Shown in pieces: positions 44,474 to 53,835 of a stretch of DNA of 56,877 nt (position 1 is the first letter of the stretch; every line of letters begins with the position of its first letter). The stretch is from positions 1-56,877 of the forward strand of contig NZ_FCOJ02000049.1 of NCBI RefSeq assembly GCF_001545035.1, written 5' to 3'. Under the pieces are notes generated by a model, which saw only the letters and a program-made list of their open reading frames with translations, did not search any database and was not told where the DNA came from. A program made the translations under genes and the position numbers. Source of the DNA: Caballeronia glebae (lineage in GTDB: Bacteria; Pseudomonadota; Gammaproteobacteria; Burkholderiales; Burkholderiaceae).

Positions 44474-44758
44474 GGCAGCCTCCGGTCAGTAGGATTTAAT
44501 CCTATTCGCATCCGCCCTCGGGCGCAACTACGAGCGGCCTTCCGGCTCCCAACGGCTGAGGTAGAAATGGGGCGGATTTGTCGGCGATATGTACAGAAGC
44601 GCGTTGCGTGTGGTTGATTGGCGTGCGCCCGCTCATGTTCGCGATCACGATGAGAGATCGAATCCCGAAGTGCACTCGGGAAGGGCTTACATTCTCGACT
44701 GATCGTGGTTTCAGAAGCTTGGTTCTGGAGCGAGAACGCCTTTGGCGGACCGTCCGTT
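44474..44758. other. Short intergenic stretch, nothing recognised
   Basis: About 285 bases upstream of parD copy 3 and downstream of the truncated MFS gene. No feature supported. Confidence 0.35.
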
Positions 44759-45280
44759 TCACTGAGTCTGCTCAATGGCGAGATCCTCCGTCGATCTTGT
44801 CGCTGCGGCGCCGCGCAGCGTTATCGCGATCGCGATGCAGACTACGCCGCAGCCGATGAGGAACATGAATGCGCCGGTGAACTGTCCTCCGCTCGCCGCG
44901 ATCAGGAAGCCCATTGCCGCAGGCGAGACGACGCCCGCGAGCTGACTGCCCATGTTGATGACCCCTGCAGTCGAGCCGCTCGCATCGGTGTCATCGAACT
45001 TCAATGGCAGCGACCACACCGCGATGAAGCCAAGTTTTAGTGAGAAGGCGATCAGGGCCTGACATAACAGCACGACGGGCAGCAGCGAGACGTTCAGCAT
45101 GACGACGAGGCATGCCGTACTCACGCTGACCGCGCCAATCAGCAACAGCTTTTCGCGCTCGGCGAACCAGGCGTCGGCGAGCCATCCGCCCGTCAGCATT
45201 CCAAGAACGCCAGCGACGCCGGGCACGGCCGCGTACAGGCCGACATGCGGCAGGTCGAGCGCGTGCACTTCGTTCGCTGC
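44759..45280 (-). pseudogene. MFS transporter, C-terminal fragment
   Basis: About 170 residues, roughly the last six helices of an MFS carrier: VGLYAAVPGVAGVLGMLTGG, WLADAWFAEREKLLLIG, GVINMGSQLAGVVSPAAMGF. The internal ATG at 45268 is not a true start, since the frame continues upstream (DDAANEV) before breaking off near 45280. The first half is missing. The break is shared with the start of the acyl-CoA ligase fragment on the opposite strand. Confidence 0.85.
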
Positions 45281-46017
45281 GTCATCTGTCGTATGGTGGC
45301 GCGCCAGCGGCGCCCGCGCTCATCACCGAGGCGTGGGAGCGGCTTGGGCCGGTGCTCGCTCAAGGCTACGGCGCCGGCGAGACGACGGGCGGTCTCGTGA
45401 CGCTTAGCGTGGAGGATCACCGGTTCGCTATCGAGCAGGGTCAAGCGCACCTGCTGTCATCGTGCGGCAGGCCGTTCGGTGAATCACAGGTGCTTGTCGT
45501 TGATGACGAGGGGCGCGCGTTGCCGCCCGGCGACACCGGAGAAATCGTCGTGCGCGGACCGGACGTGTTCGCCGGCTACTGGCGCGAGCCTGAGCTCACT
45601 GCGGCCGCGCTGCGCGACGGTCGCCTGCATACGGGCGATCTCGCGCGCATGGATGACCGCGGTTACATCTATATCGTCGACCGCAAGAAGGAAATGATTA
45701 TCTCGGGCGGATTCAACGTCTACCCGACAGAAGTCGAGCAGGCGCTGTATCAGCACCCGGCGATCTATGAAGCCTGCGTGATCGGCGTGCCCGATGAAAC
45801 CTGGGGCGAAGCCATCAAGGCCGTCGTCGTCCTGCGGGGCGGATGCCACGCGAGCGCTGACGATCTGATCCGCCACTGCCAGGGCCTCCTCGCCGATTTC
45901 AAGAAGCCGCGCTCAGTCGAATTCGTCGCCGAATTGCCAAAGAACGGTAACGGCAAGCTCGCCCGTAAGGACGTCAGAGAGCGCTACTGGCACGGTCAGC
46001 ACAGAAGAGTCGCATAA
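45281..46017 (+). pseudogene. Acyl-CoA synthetase (AMP-binding), C-terminal fragment
   Basis: About 240 codons from SYGGAPAAPALITEAWERLG through AQGYGAGETTGG, the adenylate-binding motif, to the end. The hinge LHTGDLARMDDRGYIYIVDR, the KEMIISGGFNVYPTEVEQAL region and the catalytic Lys in PKNGNGKLARKDVRERY are present. The N-terminal domain with the P-loop is missing, so it cannot adenylate unless started elsewhere. Internal starts exist (GTG 45352). It is joined back to back with an MFS fragment at about 45280. Confidence 0.85.
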
Positions 46018-46166
46018 GCGATGTTTAGGTGCGGCCGGCGGTCAGATTCGAACATGATCGAATGCAAGGCGCACCCCCTTCGGATTCCATAGATGGTTCT
46101 CTATTGGCGCGAGATGCGAATCATCAAGAAAGTTCGTCACAAAAAAGACAGGAGACACAGAAGACG

Positions 46167-47411
46167 ATGAGGCCAGCCATTCTCATGGGCGGCGCTTGCG
46201 CGGTATTCGCGTTCGCATGCACACCAGCTTTTGCTCAGGGCACCGTGACGCTCTACGGTCTGCTCGATGCGGGCGTCAACTATTTGAGCAACGCACAAAC
46301 CGGCCGTCACGATGGGAAGCTCGAAGGAGGATCGAAGTATTCGCTCGAAGACGGCTCAACAGGCGGGCAGAACGGCAGCCGCTGGGGATTGCTCGGCACG
46401 GAAGAACTGGGCGGCGGCTGGCGCGCCGTGTTCCGACTGGAAGGCGGGTTCACGATCAATAACGGTGCGCTCGGACAAGGAGGCGCGGAGATGGGTCGCC
46501 AGGCCTATGTGGGTCTCGCGTCGCCCTACGGCACGGTGACCGCGGGACGACAATACGATTTCATAGCCACTCGGGTAGGCACGCTCGCCGCAAGCACACA
46601 GTGGGCGGGCTACATCAGCGGTCATGCAAGCGACGTTGACAACTTCCTGCATACGCGCCGCATCAATAACGCGGTCAAATACACGAGCCCGGACTACCGG
46701 GGGCTCTCCCTCGGCGCGATGTATAGCTTCGGCGGAGTCGCCGGCAGCGTCGGGCACCAGCAGATCTGGTCGGCGGGGCTCGGCTACGCCAACGGGCCCT
46801 TCACGTTCGGAGCCGCCTATCTGAACGCACGCAATCCTAACCTGTCGTTCTACGGCAGCAATCCCTCGGCGGGCACGAGTGTCGCCTCCATGAACACGGG
46901 GTCCGTCGGGAGCGCGACGTCGCCGGAGTCGAATCCCGCGTATGCGGGCTATGCGTCGGCAAGCACGCTGCAGATCGCCGCCGCCGGAGGCGCGTGGCGA
47001 CTTGGCCCGGTCACGCTCGGCGCCACGTACTCGAATGTCCAGTTCCGCGGGCTCGGCGATACCGCCACGTCGGGGCCGAACCCCTTCGGCTACTCGGGCA
47101 CGGCGACGTTCAATGTCGGCGAGCTCAACATCAGGTGGCAGCTCTCGCCGGCATTTTTGCTGGGCACCGCCTACAGCTACGTGCACAACGGCGGTGCCGA
47201 TGGCCGTGACAGTGCGATCTATCGACAGGGCTCGCTCGGTGCCGACTATCTGCTGTCTAAGCGCACCGACGTCTATTCGATCGTCGTCTATCAGCACGCG
47301 TCCGGAACCGACTCGCTGAATCAGTCTGCGGTTGCATCGATATCCGGGCAGACTGCTTCGGCGAACAATCATCAACTGGCCGTACGGTTTGGTCTGCGGC
47401 ACCGGTTCTAA
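46167..47411 (+). CDS. Outer-membrane porin, Burkholderia OmpC type
   Basis: 414 residues from the ATG at 46167 with CAGGAGA upstream. Signal peptide ending ACTPAFAQ, then VTLYGLLDAGVNYLSNAQTG, GSRWGLLGTEELGGGWRAVF, RQAYVGLASPYGTVTAGRQY, and a C-terminal phenylalanine (RFGLRHRF), the assembly signal of trimeric 16-strand porins. It follows the acyl-CoA ligase fragment by about 150 bases. It is general rather than specific by sequence. Confidence 0.93.
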   Translation: MRPAILMGGACAVFAFACTPAFAQGTVTLYGLLDAGVNYLSNAQTGRHDGKLEGGSKYSLEDGSTGGQNGSRWGLLGTEELGGGWRAVFRLEGGFTINNGALGQGGAEMGRQAYVGLASPYGTVTAGRQYDFIATRVGTLAASTQWAGYISGHASDVDNFLHTRRINNAVKYTSPDYRGLSLGAMYSFGGVAGSVGHQQIWSAGLGYANGPFTFGAAYLNARNPNLSFYGSNPSAGTSVASMNTGSVGSATSPESNPAYAGYASASTLQIAAAGGAWRLGPVTLGATYSNVQFRGLGDTATSGPNPFGYSGTATFNVGELNIRWQLSPAFLLGTAYSYVHNGGADGRDSAIYRQGSLGADYLLSKRTDVYSIVVYQHASGTDSLNQSAVASISGQTASANNHQLAVRFGLRHRF

Positions 47412-47601
47412 GCGCCTACTTGTTCGGCACCACGTCAGCCCGGGCCACTTAGCTCTGATGTTGGCCCCTCGTTGTTCACATTTTTTGATACGGCATAAAC
47501 ATAGGATTACACACAGAAAATCAATGAATTCCTTTATGTTAAACGCCAAGAACGCCAGGCGACCCTCCCGCGTATGGCGGTCGACTTTGCAAAAAGAAAA
47601 G

Positions 47602-47890
47602 CTACGAGTTCGCGGGGCTAAATCGCTGAGGCACCCGCCAGCGAACGCGTTGCATGCAAAGCTTGGCGGGGCGGCCGCGACCAGCCTTACGGCGGGCGGT
47701 GCACAGCGCTTGCGCTGGCACTGATGAATAGCCAGTAGGAGAGCTGTTTCGCGTCAGTTCACGGCTCACGGCGGACGGCGAGCGCCCGAGCATTCGGGCC
47801 ATGGCCCGAATGCTCACATCCTGCTGTCGTAGGCTTGCGATGGCAAGGCGTTCGTCTCAGGTCGAAGATGCTGGTATGAAGTAGTTTCGT
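47602..47890 (-). mobile_element. IS30-family transposase remnant (N-terminal)
   Basis: The minus strand encodes the HTH start of an IS30-type transposase: ERLAIASLRQQDVSIRAMAR, MLGRSPSAVSRELTRNSSPT. The catalytic domain is missing, and the first codons are out of frame with the HTH. An inverted repeat, TGCAACAC (47898-47905) with GTGTTGCA (47920-47927), lies just upstream of the frame and could belong to the element end. Not able to transpose. Confidence 0.7.
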
Positions 47891-47974
47891 CGAGCATTGC
47901 AACACCTTATACGAAATAAGTGTTGCACCTCGCTTTTGAGGCCGCCCTTGCAATGCCCCAAAAAAACTTTGCAC

Positions 47975-48121
47975 CAGCACCAGATCGTCGTGACGATTCC
48001 GGTGCGGTGTCTCGGCCGTCCGGATGAGGTCGGGTTGATCGTGGCGTGGCTGGCATCGAAAGAGTCCGGCTTCTCGGCCGGTGCGGACTTCTCGCTGAAC
48101 GGCGGCCTGCATATGGGCTGA
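47975..48121 (+). pseudogene. phaB: Acetoacetyl-CoA reductase (PhaB), C-terminal tail
   Basis: The last 45 or so codons of a short-chain dehydrogenase of the PhaB type: VVTIPVRCLGRPDEVGLIVA, WLASKESGFSAGADFSLNGG and LHMG before the stop. This ending is characteristic of PHA-cycle acetoacetyl-CoA reductase. The nucleotide-binding and catalytic parts are absent, cut near the IS30 remnant. Confidence 0.75.
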
Positions 48122-48141
48122 CGATTGCGACAGCTTGAGGG

Positions 48142-49116
48142 TCACCGCCGCCCAGCGAGGCGGTCGGTGGATCGTAAGACGGCTCCATCCGCTTGCTTTA
48201 CTCCAGCGTTGCGGTCGGCAGTGTAAAGCGGGAGCACAGCGGTCTCGATCAGGCCGATCGCCTCCGTCGCCAGATGTGACAAGGTGTGCTGGCTGCTCGT
48301 CGCGATGGTGAGACGACTGTGCAGCGTCGGTCGCCGTATGCGCGTAACGGAGAACGGGCGCTTGAGCGGATCGGTGGCTGGCGCATTGATGGGCAACACC
48401 GCGTACCCATATCCCTCGCATACGAGGTCGAGGATCGCCCCCACTGCATCCACCTCGAGCGCGATGGTGAGTTTGACACCCTCCTCGGCCGCTCGCGCTT
48501 CGACGATCTGCCGCAGCGCATGCATGCGCCCGGGAATGACGAGTGGATAGCGCGCGATGTCCTTCAGGCGGATCTGCTTCGGCGCCTGATCAGCCGCACC
48601 GCCTGGCATGCCGATCAGGAATAGTTCCTCTTCGAACACCGCGCGCTTTTCGATGAGTGCGGTGAGCGAAGTGTCGTAAAGCACGGCTGCATCGATGCGG
48701 CCCATCATCAGCCACTCTGTCAGGTAAGTGGAAAGCCCCTCGGCCACCGAGATTGTCGCATCAGGAAACCGCTGCCTGAACTGCCGGATCAACTCCTGCG
48801 TGGCGACTTTTGCGAAGCTCGGCGCAAGCCCGATGCTGAAGTGTCCGCTGACCGTCCCCTTCAATTGCCGGAGATCGTGCCGCGCGCGCTCGGCCTGCAA
48901 CAGCATCCCCTTCGCATGACCCAGGATGATTTGCCCCGCATCGCTTGCTATGACGCCGCGCCCGTGCCGCACGAGCAGGGTCTGTCGTAATTCCACCTCG
49001 AGCTGTCGCACGAGACGGCTCAAAGTCGGCTGATTGGTATCGAGGATGGTGGCCGCGCGCGTGAAGCTCCCCAGCTCGACCACGTGCACAAAGGCTTCCA
49101 GCTGTTTCAGTTCCAT
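48142..49116 (-). CDS. LysR-family regulator of the pyrone-dicarboxylate locus
   Basis: 324 residues with AGGAGCTGAA before the ATG at 49116. Winged helix LKQLEAFVHVVELGSFTRAA, ILDTNQPTLSRLVRQLEVEL; the effector domain begins after LKGTVSGHFSIGLAPSFAKV. It resembles the NAC/CbbR-like LysR branch. It is divergent from the ligI gene (129 bases between starts), the standard position for the pathway activator; the inducer may be a pathway acid. The C-terminal tail (KQADGAVLRSTDRLAGRR) is longer than usual. Confidence 0.9.
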   Translation of the reverse strand: MELKQLEAFVHVVELGSFTRAATILDTNQPTLSRLVRQLEVELRQTLLVRHGRGVIASDAGQIILGHAKGMLLQAERARHDLRQLKGTVSGHFSIGLAPSFAKVATQELIRQFRQRFPDATISVAEGLSTYLTEWLMMGRIDAAVLYDTSLTALIEKRAVFEEELFLIGMPGGAADQAPKQIRLKDIARYPLVIPGRMHALRQIVEARAAEEGVKLTIALEVDAVGAILDLVCEGYGYAVLPINAPATDPLKRPFSVTRIRRPTLHSRLTIATSSQHTLSHLATEAIGLIETAVLPLYTADRNAGVKQADGAVLRSTDRLAGRR

Positions 49117-49125
49117 TTCAGCTCC

Positions 49126-49142
49126 TATACAAGAATCGTATA
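49126..49142. promoter_or_regulatory. LysR-type operator between the regulator gene and ligI
   Basis: TATAC-N7-GTATA, a perfect inverted repeat that also fits the ATA-N9-TAT pattern of Nac-type LysR proteins. It begins 10 bases before the regulator start and 104 bases before ligI, suitable for autoregulation and activation. The site is seen; binding by this regulator is inferred. Confidence 0.5.
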
Positions 49143-49245
49143 TCAGCTAGTCGACTATGTCGATTGTATGGAGTAACCCGCAACGTCACAATGTGCCTCA
49201 TCGGTTGTCCTGTCACGAAATGTCTCAATGGAGCGCGAACAAATC

Positions 49246-50121
49246 ATGAAGTCCTGCCTTCCGCCAGATCCGAACCCGGTCAGACCCGCGCATGCGCTGC
49301 CCGCGCTCGCGTGCGATGCCCACTGTCATGTGTTCGGCCTCGCCGAGCGTTTCCCGTACGCTGAAGATCGCAGCTACACACCACCCGACGCGCCGTTCGA
49401 ATCGCTGGTGGCCCTGCACGACCATCTGGGCGTCAAGCGCGGCGTGATCGTGCAGGCGAGCTGCCACGGCACCGACAACACCGCGATGCTTGATGCGATC
49501 GCCCGGGGCAACGGGCGATACCGGGGCGTTGCCATCGTCGATGCCGCGGTCACTGACGACACGCTGAAGGTGCTCAACGACGCCGGTGTGCGCGGCGTGC
49601 GCTTCAACTTCGTCGCCCATCTGGGTGGAGCGCCCGATCTGGACGTATTCGACCGCGTACTGCGGCGGATCGAAGCGCTCGGCTGGCATGTCGTGCTCCA
49701 CCTCGACGCGCAGGACATTGTCAAATACGCCGATCTCATCGGGCGGATTCGGGTGCCATTCGTGATCGATCACATGGGCCGCGTGCGCGCCGAAGCGGGT
49801 CTGGATCAGGAGCCGTTCCGGCAACTGCTGGAACTGATGCGCAATCCGCTCGCATGGGTGAAGGTGTGCGGCTCAGAACGAGTCTCGGCGGGCAAACGGC
49901 CTTTCGACGACGCGATTCCCTTCGCGCGGGCACTCGTTCACGCCGCCCCGGATCGTGTGTTGTGGGGCACGGACTGGCCGCATCCGAACATCTCCAAGGA
50001 CATGCCCAACGACGGTGAGCTGGTCGATCTGCTGTTTCGCATTTGCGAGGATCCCGCGCTGATCCGCAAGATCCTGGTCGAGAACCCCGAACGACTTTAC
50101 GATTTCGCCCCCAGCAAATAA
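49246..50121 (+). CDS. ligI: 2-pyrone-4,6-dicarboxylate hydrolase (LigI-like amidohydrolase)
   Basis: 291 residues from the ATG at 49246 (GGAGCG upstream); an ATG at 49228 is possible. Metal-independent amidohydrolase fold: the two histidines in ACDAHCHVFG, VLHLDAQDI, the His in FVIDHMGRV, and the catalytic Asp in VLWGTDWPHPN, as known for LigI. It opens the pyrone ring of 2-pyrone-4,6-dicarboxylate to give 4-oxalomesaconate, the substrate of LigJ downstream. Related TIM-barrel lactonases exist, but the presence of ligJ and ligK supports this call. Confidence 0.85.
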   Translation: MKSCLPPDPNPVRPAHALPALACDAHCHVFGLAERFPYAEDRSYTPPDAPFESLVALHDHLGVKRGVIVQASCHGTDNTAMLDAIARGNGRYRGVAIVDAAVTDDTLKVLNDAGVRGVRFNFVAHLGGAPDLDVFDRVLRRIEALGWHVVLHLDAQDIVKYADLIGRIRVPFVIDHMGRVRAEAGLDQEPFRQLLELMRNPLAWVKVCGSERVSAGKRPFDDAIPFARALVHAAPDRVLWGTDWPHPNISKDMPNDGELVDLLFRICEDPALIRKILVENPERLYDFAPSK

Positions 50122-50164
50122 CAGGCGGTCAGAAAGGCCGCGAGACAACATAACGGAGACAAGC

Positions 50165-50221
50165 ATGACGCAAGCCGAATTTCGTTCGCGCGTTAGTTTT
50201 GCCGCGAGGCAGCCGCGATGA
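50165..50221 (+). CDS. 18-codon upstream frame coupled to dctA
   Basis: A short frame MTQAEFRSRVSFAARQPR has a GGAG site upstream and ends in TGA that overlaps the dctA ATG (ATGA at 50218-50221). dctA itself has no good ribosome site outside this frame. It could be a leader peptide through which dctA is translationally coupled, or the stub of a deleted gene between ligI and dctA. Confidence 0.45.
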   Translation: MTQAEFRSRVSFAARQPR

Positions 50222-51519
50222 ATGCCACCACTTCATCCCCTGAAACAACTCCGCGTCAGCGCGTCCCCTTTTATCGCCAGCTCTACGTGCACGTGCTGGC
50301 CGCCATCCTGATCGGCGTGCTGCTCGGCCACTTCGCTCCGACACTCGCCGTCCAGATGAAGCCTCTCGGCGATGCCTTCATTAAGCTCGTCAAGATGGTG
50401 ATCGGCCCAATCATTTTCTGCACCGTTGTTACGGGCATCGCGGGCATGGGCGACATGAAGAAGGTCGGGCGCGTCGGCGGCAAAGCGCTGCTCTATTTCG
50501 AGGTGGTTTCGACGCTCTCGCTGGTAATCGGCCTCTTGGCAGGGCATCTGCTGCGCCCGGGTGCTGGTTTCAACCTCGATCCATCAAAGATCGATGCTTC
50601 CGCGCTGTCCGGCTACGCGACCCAGGCGCATGAGCAGAGCACCGTTGAGTTCCTCATGCACATCATCCCGAACACCGTGGTGGATGCGTTCGTGACGGGC
50701 AATGTGCTGCAGATTCTGCTCATCTCAGTGCTTTTCGGCGCATCGCTTGCCGCGTTCGGCGAACGGGGCAAGCCGCTGGTCGAGTTTATTGGCGGCATCG
50801 CCAACGTGTTCTTTGGCATCGTTCACATCATCATGAAAACGGCTGCCATTGGGGCCTTCGGTGCGATCGCCTATACCATCGGAACATATGGCGTCGGGTC
50901 TGTCTTGCCGCTCCTGAAGCTGATCGGCGCGTTCTACCTGACGCTCTTTGTGTTTGTTGTGGTCGTGCTCGGCGGTATCGGGCGGGTGATGGGCTTCAAC
51001 ATCTTTCGCTTCATGAGCTATATCCGCGAGGAGCTTCTCATTGTTCTCGGCACCAGTTCGTCCGAAGCGGCTTTGCCGGGGATGCTTGCAAAGCTCGAAC
51101 GCCTGGGCTGCTCCAAGCCGGTGGTGGGGCTTGTGGTGCCCGCTGGCTATTCGTTCAACCTCGATGGCACCAACATCTATCTGACGATGGCGGTCCTCTT
51201 TATCGCGCAAGCCTTCAATATCCAGCTGACATTCACGCAGGAAATGACGCTGATCATAGTTGCGATGCTCACCTCGAAGGGCGCGAGCGGCGTGGCCGGT
51301 GCTGCATTCATCATGCTCACCTCGACGCTGCTCGTGTTTCCCGTCATCCCGGTGTCAGGCATGGTGCTGATCCTCGGCATTCACCGCTTCATGGGCACCG
51401 GGCTCGCGATCGTCAACACGATCGGCAACGGCGTCGCCACGCTGGTTGTCTCCGCCTGGGAGCGTGAACTTGACCGCGACAAGCTCGACGCCGCCATGAA
51501 GAATCACATCGTCGTGTAA
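50218..51519 (+). CDS. dctA: C4-dicarboxylate transporter DctA
   Basis: 433 residues, DAACS family, a cation-coupled symporter in the inner membrane. Family landmarks: VKMVIGPIIFCTVVTGIAGM, the serine-rich hairpin LGTSSSEAALPGMLAKLE, the substrate and sodium site YSFNLDGTNIYLTMAVLF, and TSKGASGVAGAAFIMLTSTL. DctA moves succinate, fumarate, malate and related acids. Within this locus it probably imports the pathway substrate, a dicarboxylate such as pyrone dicarboxylate or oxalomesaconate, or is a general supply of C4 acids. Confidence 0.94.
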   Translation: MNATTSSPETTPRQRVPFYRQLYVHVLAAILIGVLLGHFAPTLAVQMKPLGDAFIKLVKMVIGPIIFCTVVTGIAGMGDMKKVGRVGGKALLYFEVVSTLSLVIGLLAGHLLRPGAGFNLDPSKIDASALSGYATQAHEQSTVEFLMHIIPNTVVDAFVTGNVLQILLISVLFGASLAAFGERGKPLVEFIGGIANVFFGIVHIIMKTAAIGAFGAIAYTIGTYGVGSVLPLLKLIGAFYLTLFVFVVVVLGGIGRVMGFNIFRFMSYIREELLIVLGTSSSEAALPGMLAKLERLGCSKPVVGLVVPAGYSFNLDGTNIYLTMAVLFIAQAFNIQLTFTQEMTLIIVAMLTSKGASGVAGAAFIMLTSTLLVFPVIPVSGMVLILGIHRFMGTGLAIVNTIGNGVATLVVSAWERELDRDKLDAAMKNHIVV

Positions 51520-51597
51520 AGCCCGGCTTCGCATGGAGGCTGCCAATCGAGCGGCCCCTCCAACTCGAATCACAACCAAAACATAAGGAGACTGATC

Positions 51598-52680
51598 GTG
51601 AAGATCAGGGGAACCGTACGTCCTAAGGGTTCAGCGCCAAAGAGATCCCGCCTGCAGGCCAGCGCTTGCGTTGCTTTTGCGTTGTGCGCGACAAGCGCTG
51701 GCGCGCAGGTGCAGATCGCGCCACAGGTGGAAGGCGGATCCCAAGTCCAGCTTTATGGACTCGTCGGCACCTACATCGACAGTCTTAAGCGCAGCGACAT
51801 GGCGCAGTCGCAGGTTCAGATGGGGAGCGGCGGACTTACGACGTCGTTCTGGGGCATTCGCGGCAAAGAAGATCTTGGCGGCGGTGTGAGTGCGATCTTT
51901 GCCCTTGAGAGCTTCTTTCAACCGAACACCGGTGCACAGGGGCGCAGCGCAAGCGACCCGTACTGGTCGCGCAACGCCTACGTAGGCTTTACAGGTGCGT
52001 TTGGCCGGCTGACCTTCGGCAGGCAGACCAACCCCACCTATGTGGCGATGCAAGCAGTCAATCCGTTCGGCTCGTCCGTGGTGTTTTCGCCGCTGGTCGT
52101 GCAGACTTTCGTGACAAGTTACGGTGGTTCGATTATCGGCGATACCGTCTGGAACAACACCGCGCAATACACGAGCCCGTCATACGCCGGAATCGGCGCG
52201 ACGGTCATTTACGGGCTAGGTGGCGTGGCGGGATCGCCGGGTATCGGCAATCTCGGCCTGCATCTTAGCTACACCGGCGGCGCCCTTACCGCGGTCCTGT
52301 CCGCGCAACGCGTGCGCTTCACGCAGGTAGGCCCGGTCGGGGCGCAGTATGCGTATCTCGCAGGTGCGGCGTACGACTTCAAAATCGTGAAGCTCTTTGG
52401 CGCAGCAGTGATCACAAGCAACGTCAGCATGCCGATAGGCACGCATACCTACGAGGCTGGCCTTTCGGTGCCGTTCTCGCCAGCGGATTTCCTGCTCGCC
52501 GAATATGCGCGCACGCGCCGCTCGGGCCCGGTCGACAATAGTTTGCGCCACACAGCGTCGATCGCATACGACCACTTCCTTTCGAAGCGCACTGACATCT
52601 ATGCGGTCTATTCCCTTGACCAGTTGAGTGGACATCCGATCGGCAACACATACGGCGTGGGTATACGGCATACCTTCTGA
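51598..52680 (+). CDS. Outer-membrane porin of the pyrone-dicarboxylate locus
   Basis: 360 residues from a GTG at 51598 with ATAAGGAGA upstream. Signal peptide ending ATSAGAQ, then VQLYGLVGTYIDSLKRSDMA, FWGIRGKEDLGGGVSAIFAL, NAYVGFTGAFGRLTFGRQTN, and a C-terminal phenylalanine (GVGIRHTF). It is shorter than the porin at 46167 and clearly a distinct paralogue. Between dctA and ligJ it most likely passes the acid substrate through the outer membrane. Confidence 0.92.
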   Translation: MKIRGTVRPKGSAPKRSRLQASACVAFALCATSAGAQVQIAPQVEGGSQVQLYGLVGTYIDSLKRSDMAQSQVQMGSGGLTTSFWGIRGKEDLGGGVSAIFALESFFQPNTGAQGRSASDPYWSRNAYVGFTGAFGRLTFGRQTNPTYVAMQAVNPFGSSVVFSPLVVQTFVTSYGGSIIGDTVWNNTAQYTSPSYAGIGATVIYGLGGVAGSPGIGNLGLHLSYTGGALTAVLSAQRVRFTQVGPVGAQYAYLAGAAYDFKIVKLFGAAVITSNVSMPIGTHTYEAGLSVPFSPADFLLAEYARTRRSGPVDNSLRHTASIAYDHFLSKRTDIYAVYSLDQLSGHPIGNTYGVGIRHTF

Positions 52681-52807
52681 GTCGTGGTTTGAATGAAGGT
52701 ACGTACGCCCGCGGGGCGACTTCAAAGCCGCACACGGGTCATTAGGGAAGAGGGCGTGCATGGTACTTGTCACATCGCGCCGGTAATCAATTTTTATTCG
52801 AACGACC

Positions 52808-53833
52808 ATGATCATCGATATTCACGGCCACTACACCACGGCGCCCAAGGCGCTGGAAGCGTGGCGCAACCGCCAGATCGCAGGCATCAAGAGCCCTTCG
52901 GAGAGGCCGAAGGTCTCCGAGCTGCACATCAGCGACGACGAGCTGCGCGAGTCGATCGAAGCGAACCAGCTGAAGTTGATGCGCGAGCGCGGCCTCGATC
53001 TCACGATCTTCAGCCCGCGCGCGAGCTTCATGGCGCATCACATCGGCAACTTCGAAGTGTCGAGCACGTGGGCGGCGATCTGCAACGAACTGTGCTTTCG
53101 TGTAGCGGAGCTTTTTCCCGACCACTTCATCCCTGCCGCGATGCTGCCGCAAAGCCCGGGCGTCGATACCGCGACGTGCATCCCGGAACTTGTGAAGTGC
53201 GTCGAGCAGTACGGCAACGTGGCGATCAACCTGAACCCCGATCCGTCGGGCGGCCACTGGACGAGCCCGCCGCTCTCCGACCGCTACTGGTATCCGATTT
53301 ACGAGAAGATGGTCGAATACGACATCCCCGCGATGATCCACGTCAGCACGAGCTGCAACGCGTGCTTCCACACGACCGGCGCGCATTACCTGAACGCCGA
53401 TACGACCGCGTTCATGCAGTGCCTCACCTCCGACCTGTTCCGCGATTTCCCGTCGCTGCGTTTCGTGATCCCGCATGGCGGCGGCGCCGTGCCCTATCAC
53501 TGGGGACGGTTTCGCGGCCTCGCTCAAGAGATGAAGAAGCCGCTCCTCAAGGACCATCTGCTGAACAACGTCTTCTTCGATACCTGCGTCTATCACCAGC
53601 CGGGCATCGACCTGCTGACGCGCGTGATTCCCGTCGACAACATCCTCTTCGCGAGCGAGATGATCGGCGCGGTGCGCGGCATCGATCCGGAGACGGGCAA
53701 TTATTTCGACGACACGAAGCGTTATATCGAAGCGGCGCACATCGATGCCGATGAGCGCTACAAGATCTACGAAGGCAACGCGCGGCGCGTCTATTCACGC
53801 CTCGATGCGGCGCTCAAAACGAAAGGACAGTGA
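52808..53833 (+). CDS. ligJ: 4-oxalomesaconate hydratase (LigJ)
   Basis: 341 residues, amidohydrolase-superfamily zinc enzyme. MIIDIHGHYTTAPKALEAWR gives the HxH metal site; IHVSTSCNACFHTTGAHYL and FVIPHGGGAVPYHWGRFRG follow, with FASEMIGAVRGIDPETG near the end. It adds water to 4-oxalomesaconate to give 4-carboxy-4-hydroxy-2-oxoadipate in the protocatechuate 4,5-cleavage and gallate pathways. Its product is used by the next gene, which begins within a few bases. Confidence 0.9.
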   Translation: MIIDIHGHYTTAPKALEAWRNRQIAGIKSPSERPKVSELHISDDELRESIEANQLKLMRERGLDLTIFSPRASFMAHHIGNFEVSSTWAAICNELCFRVAELFPDHFIPAAMLPQSPGVDTATCIPELVKCVEQYGNVAINLNPDPSGGHWTSPPLSDRYWYPIYEKMVEYDIPAMIHVSTSCNACFHTTGAHYLNADTTAFMQCLTSDLFRDFPSLRFVIPHGGGAVPYHWGRFRGLAQEMKKPLLKDHLLNNVFFDTCVYHQPGIDLLTRVIPVDNILFASEMIGAVRGIDPETGNYFDDTKRYIEAAHIDADERYKIYEGNARRVYSRLDAALKTKGQ

Positions 53834-53835
53834 TC

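Noticed and set aside
52693..53754. 353-codon + strand frame and 317-codon minus frame over ligJ
   Set aside because: Both are out-of-frame copies of ligJ, whose HxH motif and full family length are in the third frame.
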